Of a stretch of 64,000 bases of DNA, positions 26,841-36,709 are shown in pieces; positions within the stretch are counted from its first letter, which is position 1; the number at the start of each line of letters is the position of its first letter. The position numbers and the translations under genes were made by a program. Under the pieces are notes generated by a model. That model was not told the DNA's origin. It worked only from the letters and a program-made list of their open reading frames with translations, and did no database searches. The stretch is from Methylosinus sp. PW1 (lineage in GTDB: Bacteria; Pseudomonadota; Alphaproteobacteria; Rhizobiales; Beijerinckiaceae), in NCBI RefSeq assembly GCF_000745215.1, contig NZ_JQNK01000008.1, forward strand, positions 496,001 to 560,000, in the 5' to 3' direction.

Positions 26841-28176
26841 CCTTCTCCCCGCTGGCGCACGGCTGTCCGGGGAATGAGTCGATAGGTCGCGGGCGCATGC
26901 CCGGCTTTCCCGAGAGTTTCGGGGTACTTTCTGGTTGTCGAGACTCAGAAAGAAAGAGCCGGACATGCGCCTCGAGAATAGCGTCTTCGTCGAGCTTCTC
27001 AAACCGATCGATCGTCGCAGCTTCCAGAAGATCGTGGATCGTCACGGCGGCGACGCCTACGACAAATCCTTCAGGAGCTGGAGCCATCTGGTGGCGCTGA
27101 TCTTCGCGCAGCTGGGCGCGGTCGTCAGCCTGCGCGCCCTCGTCGCCGCCTTCAACGCCGAGGCCAATGGGCATTATCACCTGGGCGTCGGGCGTTTCGC
27201 GCGCTCGACGCTCGCCGAAGCCAGCGCCCGCCGGCCCGTCGCCGTCTTCGCCGATCTCTTCGCTCTGCTCGCCGCGACGCTCGACCGCAAGACGCGGCGC
27301 GAGGGAGCCGAGATGCTCCGCCTCATCGACTCGACCCCCATCCCTTTGAGCAAGTTCCATGCGTTCGCCCGCTCCAACGGCCGCATCCACGGGCTCAAAA
27401 TGCATGTCGCCTATGATCGCGGGGCCGACCGTCCCTATCGCGTCGAGGTGACGCTCGCCAATGTCAATGATGTCACCATCGGCAAGAAGACGCCGATCGA
27501 GGCGGGCGCCACCTATGTCTTCGACAAGGGCTATTATGATTTCAAATGGTGGAAGGGCATTCACGACGCCGGGGCGCTCTTCGTCACGCGGCCAAAGACC
27601 AACACGCGCTTGAAGGTCGTCGCCGAACGGCCGCTCGATAAGACCCGCGGCGACGGCTTCACCGTGCTCGCGGACAGCGAGGTCGCGCTGGCCAGCAAGG
27701 GCGATTCCAAGCTGCGGATGCGCCTGCGCCGCATCCGCATCGAGCGCGACGCGGCGAGCCGGACGAAATCGCCGATCATCGAGGTGATCACCAACGACAT
27801 GACCCGCGATGCGGTGGAGATCGCCGCGCTCTACAAGGCGCGCTGGGCGATCGAGCTGCTGTTCCGCTGGCTGAAGCAGCATCTCTCGATCCGCAAGTTC
27901 TTGGGCAAGAACGAGAACGCCATCAAGCTTCAGCTGCTGGCGGCGATGATCGCCTTCCTGCTGCTGCGCATCGCCGCGCACAGCCACGGCGTCACTCTGC
28001 CGCCGCTGCGCTTCGCCGAGCTGGCTGGCCGCTTCCTGTTCGCGCGCCGGCCCGTCGCATCGATCGACGAGCCGCCGCCCAAATATCGCGTGCCGAGCCG
28101 GTGGAAGTCCGACTGCCAGATCGAGATGATCTATGCCTGAGTTTCCCCGGACAGCCGTGCGCGAGCGGGGAGAAGG
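26841..28176 (+). mobile_element. IS4-family element with long (about 34-bp) terminal inverted repeats
   Basis: A 1336-bp unit bounded by near-perfect inverted repeats. The left end reads CCTTCTCCCCGCTGGCGCAC then GGCTGTCCGGGGAA; the right end is the complement with one mismatch. The inner CTGTCCGGGGAA part is likely the true IS terminus, and the outer part resembles REP sequence, so the element may sit within a palindromic repeat. No target duplication was found outside either boundary. Confidence 0.7.
26965..28140 (+). CDS. IS4-family transposase
   Basis: A 391-residue DDE transposase. It has the DUF4372-like N-terminal region (FQKIVDRHGGDAYDKSFRSW), the first Asp in EMLRLIDSTPIPLS, the second Asp in TYVFDKGYYDFKWW, and the YREK-like catalytic Glu region in YKARWAIELLFRWLKQHLSI. 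The ATG at 26965 (MRLENSVF) is preferred over the upstream Met because family similarity begins there. The frame is complete, so the element may be active. Confidence 0.92.
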   Translation: MRLENSVFVELLKPIDRRSFQKIVDRHGGDAYDKSFRSWSHLVALIFAQLGAVVSLRALVAAFNAEANGHYHLGVGRFARSTLAEASARRPVAVFADLFALLAATLDRKTRREGAEMLRLIDSTPIPLSKFHAFARSNGRIHGLKMHVAYDRGADRPYRVEVTLANVNDVTIGKKTPIEAGATYVFDKGYYDFKWWKGIHDAGALFVTRPKTNTRLKVVAERPLDKTRGDGFTVLADSEVALASKGDSKLRMRLRRIRIERDAASRTKSPIIEVITNDMTRDAVEIAALYKARWAIELLFRWLKQHLSIRKFLGKNENAIKLQLLAAMIAFLLLRIAAHSHGVTLPPLRFAELAGRFLFARRPVASIDEPPPKYRVPSRWKSDCQIEMIYA

Positions 28177-28890
28177 AAGGCGGCGAACGCCGCGCGAAGC
28201 GATCCGCTGGAAACGGCATGACGCGCGGCTAGGAAATAATTCAGCCCGCGCGGGCGCGCCCCGGCGCCTCGCGGCGGCGGGGAGGGAAGGGCGGTTCGGG
28301 ACGCTCCGGCCCCTTCGGCCGGTGCGCGAGGAAATCATCCGGGGCCGGAGCGTCCCGAAACGCGGTTGTCGTTCTCGTCGACATCCCGAGGCTTGGTCGA
28401 ACCCGCGAATCCTGGGATTTCTCGATCAAGACGCGATCGAGTCCGACGGCCTTGGATCACGGAGCGGTTCTTGTTTCTCCCTATGGACGGGAGAAGAACG
28501 CCGTCCGGCGACGCGCTGCCTGTCCATGGACGGGGGTCGCCATCCCGGATGGAGCCGCCCCCCGCCCGCGCTCCCTGACCCGAGAAACGCGCCCTTCTTG
28601 GGCGGAGGTGGGAGGGGTATAGGAATATTTTCAGGATGTGTCAAGGGGCGCGGTTCGGCGATCGGATTTCGGCTGATGATCCTGAGTGGACTCTCACGGA
28701 GTTTGCTCTGAAGCGAACATCGGCGCGTTCCTGCCGAGCGCGCAGAATGGTCAGAAGCTGGCTCATGGCGTTTGATTCGTTCGTGGAGGAAGGGGTCTAG
28801 GTGATCGCGGTCCACAACTATCCGAGCCTGCTGAGACGACGATGCCGTCCGCAGGCGTCGGTCACCGAACTCGCCAGATGGGTGCCAGCG
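28177..28890. other. Intergenic stretch with a strong inverted repeat
   Basis: About 710 bp without a credible gene. It holds a perfect 17-bp inverted repeat CGGGACGCTCCGGCCCC (28297-28313) / GGGGCCGGAGCGTCCCG (28341-28357) with a 27-base loop. The remainder contains short GC-rich hairpins and fragments that look like decayed sequence downstream of the ABC-3C ATPase gene. Confidence 0.45.
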
Positions 28891-30684
28891 CTACCAGCCC
28901 TTCATCTTGAAAAGCCGGCCATTGTCGCCCTCGTCGTGGAGTAGCGCCACAATCTCGGAAGGCGCAAAGACTGGGTCGTCATCGTCGCGCGGCGGCAGAT
29001 CCGAATCGATCAGGGTGATGATTGATTGCAGCCCGAGCGCAGAGTAACGCCGGATCACGCCGAGAAGGTTCTCCTTCTTTCGATCGTCCAGTGATTCGAA
29101 CACGCCATCATGGAAGGCGAAACGCGGGAACGCGTGGTCCAAATGGGCGCGCAACACAGCGAGGTCGAAGGCGATGCAGAGCAGCTTCTTGTAGCTGAAC
29201 CCTCGGTCGGCGTTGGTCGCGATGCCGGCTTCGTCGAGCAGTTCCGCGCGGAAATCGAGGTGCCCGTAATGATTGACCACGACGCTGAGCAGCGCTTTCT
29301 GATCGATCACATCCTCGACTATCTCGTTGAAGAACAGCCGAATGCGTGAGAACAGGCTGTCGACATCCGCGTTCTTGGCCTCGACATCGGCCTCGATCGC
29401 GGCCTGCAAGTGCGTCTTCTCCTCGGCCAGATTGCGAATGTCGGTCCGGAGTTGCTGTAGGCGATGGACGAATTCGCGCTGCCGTTCGAGACCTTCGATA
29501 TCGGCCCGCAGCGTCACCAAATCGCCGGACAGTCGCTTGTATTTGGCGAACGAGTCGGTGCTGCTGAGGAAAGCGAGCATCTCGGATCGGCGCTTGCCTA
29601 GCGTGTTCAGCTCCGCATTGACCGTTTTGAACTCGGCCTCAATCTCGGCGCGCTCCTCGACCAGATATCCGCGCCGCTCGTCTGTGATCGCCTTGTTGAA
29701 GGCAATAAGCTGCTGGAAATCGCGCTTGATCTGCCCGGCGAAGAGCACGCCAGCCTCACGGAACAGCTCACTCGCATCTTCGGGATCGAAGAGAATCTGG
29801 TCCTCCTCCAGTGAGGCGATCACCTTCTTTCGGTTCTGCGCGAGCGAGTAGCGGCGCTGGTTGAGGGCCGCGATCCGCTCATCGACTTGGTCCACCAGTT
29901 GCTTGGTTTCAGCCTTGTCCTGGCTCCTGAAATCGAATGCGTCGAGCAGTTGTTGCTTCTTGTCGACTTCCTGCCGCTTGAGTAGCAGGAGCCCATCGAT
30001 CTTGCCCGCGTCCTCGATCTCTCCGCCGAGTTCCTGGCGGATTGTGCTCGCCGTCTGCTCCTTCTCCTTAAGCTCCTCCTCCTTTGCATAGTGTCGGGTG
30101 ACGAGATTCGCGTCGAACCCCAGGATGTGGGCGAGGAAGGGCTTCCAGTCGGCGTGCGAGTTGGCGAATTTGCGAAGGTTGAAGACGTCACGGAAGTCTT
30201 CCTGCGATCGCAAGAGATAGCCAAGCCCCTTGCGATAATGCCACGGCTTCAGCGCCCGCCAATCAAGCAGACTGTCGAGCAGCTCCTTGGCGCGGTCGAA
30301 GGGCACATCGACATGATCCCATTCGATATCCGGCAGAGTCGAGAAGTCCTGGTGGCGGGCCGTATGCTTCTTGAAGGCGATTTTCGACGCCTCGGCGACG
30401 CTGCGGCGGACAGTGATGTAGGAGCCGTCGAGCAGCTCGATCTCAAGGAAGAAGACGAACTCCTCGAAGCGGTCGAGATGCTTGAACAGGAAGAATTTGG
30501 TGTCACGGCTGGCGAGGAAACCGAAATCCAGCAGGCGGCCGAGCGTCGTCTTGCCGAGGTTATGTGTGTCGCGGTCGCGGTTCTCCGGCAGCCGAATTTC
30601 CGCGAGCACGACGTTGAGCTCGGGCGTGAACTCGACCGGCGCAAAGATCGCAGGCCGGTTGGAGTAAAGCTTAGACGGCTTCAT
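28891..30684 (-). CDS. ABC-3C system SMC-like ATPase (DUF2326-type)
   Basis: A 597-residue SMC/RecN-like ATPase. Walker A is HNLGKTTLGRLLDF (about residues 41-54). A long coiled-coil central region runs from about residue 200 to 460 (many KEEELKEKEQ-like and EEKTHLQAAIEAD segments). The C-terminal Walker B region is RFAFHDGVFESLDDRKK. It is the third component of ABC-three-component defence systems, in which an ABC-type ATPase is thought to license a toxic effector. The start overlaps the middle-component stop by 14 bp, so translation is coupled. This gene is intact although its two upstream partners are broken. Confidence 0.85.
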   Translation of the reverse strand: MKPSKLYSNRPAIFAPVEFTPELNVVLAEIRLPENRDRDTHNLGKTTLGRLLDFGFLASRDTKFFLFKHLDRFEEFVFFLEIELLDGSYITVRRSVAEASKIAFKKHTARHQDFSTLPDIEWDHVDVPFDRAKELLDSLLDWRALKPWHYRKGLGYLLRSQEDFRDVFNLRKFANSHADWKPFLAHILGFDANLVTRHYAKEEELKEKEQTASTIRQELGGEIEDAGKIDGLLLLKRQEVDKKQQLLDAFDFRSQDKAETKQLVDQVDERIAALNQRRYSLAQNRKKVIASLEEDQILFDPEDASELFREAGVLFAGQIKRDFQQLIAFNKAITDERRGYLVEERAEIEAEFKTVNAELNTLGKRRSEMLAFLSSTDSFAKYKRLSGDLVTLRADIEGLERQREFVHRLQQLRTDIRNLAEEKTHLQAAIEADVEAKNADVDSLFSRIRLFFNEIVEDVIDQKALLSVVVNHYGHLDFRAELLDEAGIATNADRGFSYKKLLCIAFDLAVLRAHLDHAFPRFAFHDGVFESLDDRKKENLLGVIRRYSALGLQSIITLIDSDLPPRDDDDPVFAPSEIVALLHDEGDNGRLFKMKGW

Positions 30685-30909
30685 TCTGGCCTACATATTC
30701 AATGGCGTCGGTCTTAGGGTGATATTCGATCAGCCCCAGGAGATAGAGGAAGTTGAGTGACGGCAGGAACAGCACGTCTCCGCCGATCACGGCCTTCCGC
30801 ACATAGGCGCGCAGTGCATCATATTCGCACAGTCGCTGGGCCCGAAGCCGGGCGAGCAGCAGCAGCGCCACGTTGATGACCGTACGATCGGGGTGCGCGT
30901 GCTTGCTAG

Positions 30910-32528
30910 CCGCGATTATGCAGCGCTTGACCGGCTTTCGCGGTGAAGTGGAACATTTTTTGGTTCCAGATGACGCGCGCGCAGCACCAGCGGCTCTGGC
31001 GGCGGGCCGGAGTTTCGAAAGGCGAAGGCTTGCGGGTGGACGGAAAAGGGTTCGGATTTCGGGGGCGCTCGCCCCGCCGGTCATGTCGCGAGGCGCGGAA
31101 TGCGCGCGAGCGCGATGCGAAGGAATCGCTGGTCGGGACAGCTCGTCGGCAGATGGATTTTGATGGCGGTCTTCATCTCGACGACACGCGCGGCGATTTT
31201 CACGAGACGTAGACGCAGAGTGTCGAACTGAGCCGTCCGCCAAGCCGAGCGCTTGGGCGCCGCCATGCGCAAGCCCCACATGATCCAATAGGCTCCGGCG
31301 TGCAGGAACAGGCGAAGCTGATTGGCTGTCGCCTTCATGCATGAGGTTCGGTCGGCGCAAAGATGCGTCTTCCAGGATTTGATATGGTTCTCGGCTTGGC
31401 CGCGTCGGCAATAGACATCTTCATAGAGACGGCGGGCATTGCGGGCTTCGAGATTGGTGACGACGAAGCGCGTGTCGACGCCGTCGGGCCCTGCTTCGGT
31501 TCGTGCGATGATGCGCTCGACGCGGCTCCAGCTCTGTGCGCCGTCGAGGAATTCCTTGTAGCGCCGCGCCTTGCCGGCCGAAGGCGTCGCCTCGAACGCG
31601 GCCTTGGTTCTGGCTTCGAGGCCGAGGATATGCGATCTCAGCGTCGTCGTCGGGGCGACGCCGAAGATGAAGTCGAGGCCATTGGCGCGGCAGAAGTCGA
31701 TCGTCTCGGGCGTGCAATAATGGCTGTCGGCGCGCAGCAGAATTTTCGTTCTCGGCCAATTGGTGCGAATGGCGCGCAGCAGGCGGCGCAGGAAGCGCTC
31801 GGCCTCCCTGCCGCTGGGGCGCTTTGCCGGCCGCAGCATGGCCGAGACGAAGCGGCCAGAGCCGTCGAACACGACGATCGGTTGAAAACCATATTCGTCA
31901 TGATGCGCGTTGAAGAGGCGGAGTTGCTGGCCGCCGTGGACAGCGTCGAAGGTGTCGTCGATGTCGAGCGTGATGCGCTCTGGAACGCGATGGAACGACT
32001 CGCAATAGAGATCGACCAAGGCGCGGCCCATGCGCAGCAGAGCGCGAGCGTCCGGCAGATTCTCGAAGCGCGAGATCGTCGACTGCGAGGCGAGCTCGCG
32101 CTCGGACGGCGCGACGCCTTGCGCCATCTTGAAGATCGGATCGCTGCGCAGAGCCGAGGCGTCGTTGCCGTCCTCATAGCCGGCGCCGATCATGAGCAGG
32201 CGAAAGCGCATGATGTCGGCGAGCGTGTGGGTGACGAGATCGGGATCGCGCGGATCGCGGATGCAGCCGGCGAGCCGCTCGGCGACGCGCAGGCGCTGCT
32301 CGATCTCACGCAGCAGCAGCACGCCGCCATCGGAGGACACGAGGCCGCCGTCGAATTTGGCGACGACGGTCTTGCCGGAAACAGGTGACAGGCCGGAAAG
32401 CGGCAGGGTAAAATCGTTCATGGCGGGCGTGGCGGCTTCGAAATGGCGCGAGTTGGATTCGACACCCGAACTCTACGCTAAATCAAAAGGCTGTACCACT
32501 CCCGCCAACCTGCGGTGAATTTTCCGGG
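30910..32528 (-). mobile_element. IS1380-family insertion sequence with CTAG duplication
   Basis: A 1619-bp element. CTAG flanks it on both sides (30906-30909 and 32529-32532), matching the 4-bp duplications of IS1380. The ends are imperfect inverted repeats (CCGCGATTATGCAGCG versus CCCGGAAAATTCACCG). Boundaries are confirmed because removing the element restores the middle-component reading frame. A deleted relative lies at 12322-12555. Confidence 0.88.
31081..32421 (-). CDS. IS1380-family transposase
   Basis: A 446-residue DDE transposase. Typical segments are VVAKFDGGLVSSDGGVLLLR at the N terminus, RITLDIDDTFDAVHGGQQL (first Asp), ILLRADSHYCTPETIDFCR (second Asp) and YCRRGQAENHIKSWKTHL (Glu). 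The C terminus has LRLFLHAGAYWIMWGLR. Length matches intact family members (about 440-460). Confidence 0.95.
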   Translation of the reverse strand: MNDFTLPLSGLSPVSGKTVVAKFDGGLVSSDGGVLLLREIEQRLRVAERLAGCIRDPRDPDLVTHTLADIMRFRLLMIGAGYEDGNDASALRSDPIFKMAQGVAPSERELASQSTISRFENLPDARALLRMGRALVDLYCESFHRVPERITLDIDDTFDAVHGGQQLRLFNAHHDEYGFQPIVVFDGSGRFVSAMLRPAKRPSGREAERFLRRLLRAIRTNWPRTKILLRADSHYCTPETIDFCRANGLDFIFGVAPTTTLRSHILGLEARTKAAFEATPSAGKARRYKEFLDGAQSWSRVERIIARTEAGPDGVDTRFVVTNLEARNARRLYEDVYCRRGQAENHIKSWKTHLCADRTSCMKATANQLRLFLHAGAYWIMWGLRMAAPKRSAWRTAQFDTLRLRLVKIAARVVEMKTAIKIHLPTSCPDQRFLRIALARIPRLAT

Positions 32529-33470
32529 CTAGGCCTCAGCATTCGCGACCTCCCCGATGTCGCAATTCCAGTACATATAGAAAAGCACGGCGCGGGTCAG
32601 GCGCTTGTGCTGCCGCTGGCGCAGGATTGGATCACGCTGGAACAGAAGATCAAGAAGATACTCCATGACAGCGTCAAAATTCTGGAAGCTCTTGCGCTTC
32701 GAAATAATCTTCATCTGGAACTCCTCGGCGGTTACCTCATAAAATTTGAGGATTTCCAGATTCTCCGGAGCGGCCAGGAACGCCCGAATTTGCGCGGTAT
32801 CTTTGAGATAACGTCTGCGCAACTCCTTCGCATATTCGGCGGTCATGTTGTTGAGCGCGTTCTTCTCTTCGTAGGAGGTTCGCTCGCCGGGCGGCGTGTC
32901 GAGGACAGCCGATAGATCGGCCTCATGGCTCGCAATTGCCTCGACGACGATGGCCAGCTCGTCGGGCGATACGATCAGCGGTGAATCGACCGGATCGAGT
33001 TCAGCTAGCGCCGGCACGTCCGGAAACTGCGTCAGATACAGTTCGAGTTGCTCCACGCCGCATAGGTAGATCGAGGCCTCCGGCAGATTGCATTCCTTTG
33101 CGATATGCTTGGTGATGTTTTGATCGGCATTGCCGGCGAGGCGGCGGTTGGCGAACAGCATATAGTAATCGAGTTGCTTCTCTTTACGCAGCTTGGCGAT
33201 CCGCGGCACCTCCTTACCGATCACGGTGTCCTTCGCGGTCGAGCTGAAGAAATCCGCCTCCCCGAAATGCCGATTGTAGCCGTTAGTGTGCTTGGCCTGG
33301 ATGATGATCGTCCCGCTCCAGGGCGCTGCCTTGCTCGGGTGGAGTTCCGCTGTCCCGACGTACTTAGCGTCACGGCCTCCGTCAGGGCCCTTTGCGAAGC
33401 CCTTCGCCGATATGCCGAGCAGCCGCTGGCACAGTAGTACGATCAGCTTCTCGAACTGATCCTCGCTCAG

Positions 33471-34403
33471 AGTCGGTCCGCGAACTTCATGCTTGATTAC
33501 AAAGCCTTCTGAGCATGAGGCGGATGGAGGCGAGGTGTAGAAACGCCAATGCCTTACGGTTGAGGTTTTCGAAGTCCTTGGCCAACCTTCGGCAGCGACC
33601 GAGCCATGAAAAGGTTCTTTCCACGACCCAGCGGCGGGGCAAAACCTCGAAGCCTTTGGCCACATCGGAACGCTTGACGATCTCGGTGTCGACAAAGGGC
33701 AAGGCCTTCTTCTGGGCGTTGCGGAACTGCGGGCCCTGATAGCCGCCGTCTGCGAACAGCTTTTGCAGAAAAGGAAACTTTCCGAACATCGTGCGCAGCA
33801 CGAGAACGCCGCCATCGCGATCCTGAATATCGGCGGGATGAACGAGGGCATGAAGCAGCAGGCCTATCGTATCGACGAGAATATGCCGCTTCTTGCCCTT
33901 GATCTTCTTTCCGGCATCGTAGCCGTGCGGATCGATGCAGCGCCCCCTTTTTCGGCGCTTTTCACGCTTTGGCTGTCGATGACCGCGGCTGTCGGGCTGA
34001 CCTCGCGCCCTGCCGCTTCGCGACACTTCACGTAGAGAGCATGATGGATGCGATCGAGCGTTCCGTCGTATGTCCAAAGATCGAAATAGCCGTGGACCGT
34101 GCTCTTGGGCGGCAAATCCTTGGGGATCGCGCGCCACTGGCAACCGGTCGAGAGCACATACATCAAGCCGTTCATGACCGCACGCATCTCGACCGCGCGC
34201 TTCCCTCCACCCCGTTTCGCAGGTGGGATCAACGGTTCTACGAGCGCCCATTCGGCATCCGTCACGTCGCTCGGATAGCGCAATTTGCTACGATCGTAGC
34301 GCACGCGATTTTCATTCGTCCACATCGGCGGTCTCCGCGAGAATCAGACCGCCTCATTGAATCACAACCGATTCATCCGATTCAACTTGTCCTCGGACCG
34401 ACA
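33471..34403 (-). mobile_element. IS5-like insertion sequence with CTCAG flanking repeat
   Basis: A 933-bp element with terminal inverted repeats AGTCGGTCCGCGAAC (left) and TGTCGGTCCGAGGAC (right, complement), flanked by CTCAG on both sides (33466-33470 and 34404-34408). Excision with one repeat restores the effector frame exactly, which confirms the borders. The duplication is longer than the 2-4 bp usual for IS427-type IS5 elements, so the subgroup is uncertain. Confidence 0.82.
33487..34325 (-). CDS. IS5-family (IS427-like) transposase in two frames
   Basis: The first frame (34325-33864) carries the N-terminal domain ([19 protein letters not shown]) and the first catalytic Asp ([17 protein letters not shown]). 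The second frame continues with [20 protein letters not shown], the second Asp ([15 protein letters not shown]) and the Glu region ([20 protein letters not shown]). They join by a -1 shift at an AAAAAGGGGGC tract (near 33945-33955), giving 279 residues. IS427-group elements often use such frameshifting, so this may be functional rather than broken. Confidence 0.85.
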
Positions 34404-34670
34404 CTCAGATCCTCATAGGCGAACTTCATCTTGGACATTCATAGGCTCCAACCTCAAGGAGAGGAGACCATCCCGGCGAGCGCGGTGCTGCTGGTAGCAC
34501 GTGAGCCCGGCGACGGGGAACAACAATCATCGTGCCACAACTCTCCGCCGGCGAGCCGGCATTGGCACCGCGGCTGGCACTCCCGGCCTCAAGGGTCGCC
34601 CGCGCTCGCGCCTTCTCGCGGCATTTGTGACGCGGCGGCGCGCGTTGTATATGCCGATGCCGCGCGGGCC

Positions 34671-36053
34671 ATGGGAAACGGCGCCGCGGCGGGAGATCGA
34701 GCCAGATTGCACACCGACGCCGAACATTCCCCGTCGCCGCTCAGCGCGCTCCGCGCCAGCGGCCTCACTGGACGCTGCCGGCCGCCCGGCGACAAATCCG
34801 TCTCGCATCGCTCGCTGATCCTGGGGACGCTGGCGGTGGGCGAGACGCGCGTCGAGGGGCTGCTGGAGGGCGATGACGTTCTGCGCACCGGCGAGGCCTG
34901 CCGCAAGCTCGGCGCGCGCGTCGAGCGGCTCGGGCCGGGTAGCTGGAGCGTGCGTGGGCCGGGCCTCGGCTCGCTGCTGGAGCCGCGCGAGACGCTCGAT
35001 TTCGGCAATGCCGGCACGGGCTCGCGGCTGATGATGGGCGTCGTCGGCGGCCATCCGATCAAAGCGCGCTTCGATGGCGACGCCTCGCTGCGCAAGCGGC
35101 CGATGCGCCGCATTCTCGATCCGCTGGTCCTGCAGGGCGCCCGCGTGCTGGAGCAGGCGGAGGGCGGGCGCTGCCCGATTCTGCTGCAGGGAACCGCCGA
35201 GCCTCTGCCGATCGAATACAAGACCCCGGTCGCCTCGGCGCAGATCAAATCCGCCGTGCTGCTGGCCGGGCTGAATTCGCCGGGCCGCACTGTGGTCATC
35301 GAGAGCGAGGCCTCGCGCGACCATACGGAAAAAATGCTCATCCATTTCGGCGCCCGCGTCGCCTCCGAGCCTTATGGCGAGCATGGGCGCAAGGTGACGC
35401 TGGAGGGACGGCCCGAGCTGCGCCCGAGCCTGGTGCGCGTGCCGGCGGACCCGTCCTCCGCGGCCTTTCCCATTGTGGCGGCGCTGATCGCCGAGGGCTC
35501 GGAGATCGTGGTGGAAGGGGTGATGACCAATCCGCTGCGCTGCGGGCTCCTCGCCACGCTCGCCGAGATGGGCGCGAGGATCGCGCTCGAGAACGTCCGA
35601 GAGGAGGGCGGCGAGGAGGTCGCCGATATTCGCGTCGCCGCCTCGCGCCTCACGGGCGTCGATGTGCCGGCGGCGCGCGCGCCGTCGATGATCGACGAAT
35701 ATCCGATCCTCGCCGTGGCGGCCGCTTTCGCCGAGGGCGAGACGCGCATGCGCGGGCTCTCCGAGCTGCGGGTGAAGGAGTCCGATCGTCTCGAGGCGAT
35801 CGCCGCCGGGCTGAAGGCCAATGGCGTCGATTGCGAGATCGTCGGCGACGATCTCATCGTGCGCGGCGGGGCGGGGCGCGTGAAAGGCGGGGGAAATGTC
35901 GAGACGCATCTCGACCATCGCATCGCGATGAGCTTTCTCGTCATGGGGCTCGGCGCCGACGCGCCCGCGGTGGTGGACGACGATCGCATGATCGCCACGA
36001 GCTTTCCGAATTTTCGCGCCCTGATGGAAGGGCTGGGGGCTCGCTTTGCCTGA
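34671..36053 (+). CDS. aroA: 3-phosphoshikimate 1-carboxyvinyltransferase (EPSP synthase)
   Basis: A 460-residue enzyme of the shikimate pathway that transfers enolpyruvate from PEP to shikimate-3-phosphate. Signatures: [15 protein letters not shown] near the N terminus, [15 protein letters not shown], and [20 protein letters not shown] near residue 365. The PEP-site motif reads GNAGTGSRL, with Ala after Gly as in class II (glyphosate-tolerant) enzymes; that subclass reading is tentative. The ATG at 34671 gives the usual length. It overlaps cmk by 8 bp. Confidence 0.96.
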   Translation: MGNGAAAGDRARLHTDAEHSPSPLSALRASGLTGRCRPPGDKSVSHRSLILGTLAVGETRVEGLLEGDDVLRTGEACRKLGARVERLGPGSWSVRGPGLGSLLEPRETLDFGNAGTGSRLMMGVVGGHPIKARFDGDASLRKRPMRRILDPLVLQGARVLEQAEGGRCPILLQGTAEPLPIEYKTPVASAQIKSAVLLAGLNSPGRTVVIESEASRDHTEKMLIHFGARVASEPYGEHGRKVTLEGRPELRPSLVRVPADPSSAAFPIVAALIAEGSEIVVEGVMTNPLRCGLLATLAEMGARIALENVREEGGEEVADIRVAASRLTGVDVPAARAPSMIDEYPILAVAAAFAEGETRMRGLSELRVKESDRLEAIAAGLKANGVDCEIVGDDLIVRGGAGRVKGGGNVETHLDHRIAMSFLVMGLGADAPAVVDDDRMIATSFPNFRALMEGLGARFA

Positions 36054-36693
36054 ACGGGGACTTGTCATCGCCATAGACGGGCCGGCGGCCTCGGGGAAGG
36101 GCACGCTGGCGCGCCGGCTCGCGGCGCAATTCGGCCTGCCGCATCTCGACACCGGACTGCTCTACCGCGCCACCGCCTGCGCGCTGCTCGATGATGGGCG
36201 CGCGCTCGACGATATTCGCGCCGCGGTGGAGGCGGCGCGCGGCCTCGCGCTCTGCGATTTCGACGAGGCGCGGCTGCGCTCGCGCGAATTGGGCGAGGCC
36301 TCTTCCGTCGTCGCCGCCATTCCGCAGGTGCGCGCGGCGCTCATCGAGGCGCAGCGCAGCTTCGCCTCGCGCTCGGAAGGCGCGGTGCTGGACGGGCGCG
36401 ACATAGGCACGGTGATCTGCCCCGACGCCGTGGTGAAAATCTTCGTCACCGCCAGCGCCGAGAAGCGCGCGCAGCGCCGCGCGCTGGAGCTGGCCTCGCG
36501 CGGCGAGCGCGTCGATTATGCGCATATTCTCGAGGATATACGCCGCCGCGACGAGCGCGACAGCGGCCGCAGCTCGGCGCCGCTGAAAATCGCCGATGAC
36601 GCCGTGCGGCTCGACACCACCGATCTCGACATAGAGGCCGCCTTCGCCGCCGCTTGCGCGATCGTGCAGGAGAAGACGGCGCTCGCCGGCTGA
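36046..36693 (+). CDS. cmk: Cytidylate kinase
   Basis: A 215-residue NMP kinase that phosphorylates CMP and dCMP. The P-loop [20 protein letters not shown] is near the N terminus, followed by [14 protein letters not shown], the [15 protein letters not shown] segment and [12 protein letters not shown]. The start is a TTG inside the end of aroA (36046), the only codon that keeps the pre-P-loop strand (GLVIAIDG) at normal length. The aroA-cmk pair is a conserved alphaproteobacterial arrangement (usually followed by rpsA, which is not here). Confidence 0.95.
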   Translation: MPERGLVIAIDGPAASGKGTLARRLAAQFGLPHLDTGLLYRATACALLDDGRALDDIRAAVEAARGLALCDFDEARLRSRELGEASSVVAAIPQVRAALIEAQRSFASRSEGAVLDGRDIGTVICPDAVVKIFVTASAEKRAQRRALELASRGERVDYAHILEDIRRRDERDSGRSSAPLKIADDAVRLDTTDLDIEAAFAAACAIVQEKTALAG

Positions 36694-36709
36694 AGCGGGA
36701 TGCGCGCGA

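Larger units (their letters stand above)
30671..32542 (-). pseudogene. ABC-3C middle component interrupted by IS1380
   Basis: The start codon and first codons (ATG CTG AGG CCT) lie at 32542-32531; the remainder, SKHAHPDRTVINVALLLLAR onward, lies at about 30908-30671. Removing the IS and one CTAG copy restores an 82-residue protein beginning MLRPSKHAHPDRTV. It contains VGGDVLFLPSLNFLYLLGLI, like ABC-3C middle components that bridge ATPase and effector. The native start overlaps the effector stop (ATGCTGAGGCCTAG). After insertion, no normal start remains in front of the distal part. Confidence 0.82.
32529..34429 (-). pseudogene. ABC-3C nuclease effector interrupted by an IS5-like element
   Basis: The 5' end (34429 to 34404) encodes MKFAYEDLS; the rest (33465 to 32529) encodes EDQFEKLIVLLCQRLLG onward. 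Deleting the IS with one flanking repeat restores [18 protein letters not shown] in frame, a 320-residue protein. A PD-(D/E)xK nuclease core (Mrr-like) is visible as KGPDGGRDAKYVG and IIIQAKHTNG. The C-terminal half fits the ABC-3C C-terminal domain class that contacts the middle component (VLFYMYWNCDIGE). The stop TAG overlaps the start of the middle component gene. As it stands, the gene makes only 15 residues before a stop inside the IS. Confidence 0.8.

Noticed and set aside
30671..31411. A 246-residue protein as the ABC-3C middle component
   Set aside because: Its first two thirds are IS1380 sequence read in a non-coding frame; the real gene starts at 32542 and was split by the IS.
32529..33851. 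A 440-residue effector protein as written in the open frame
   Set aside because: The first about 115 residues come from the IS5-like element; the native start is at 34429.
34430..34670. Riboswitch upstream of aroA
   Set aside because: No recognisable conserved core could be aligned by eye; the region is just GC-rich spacer.
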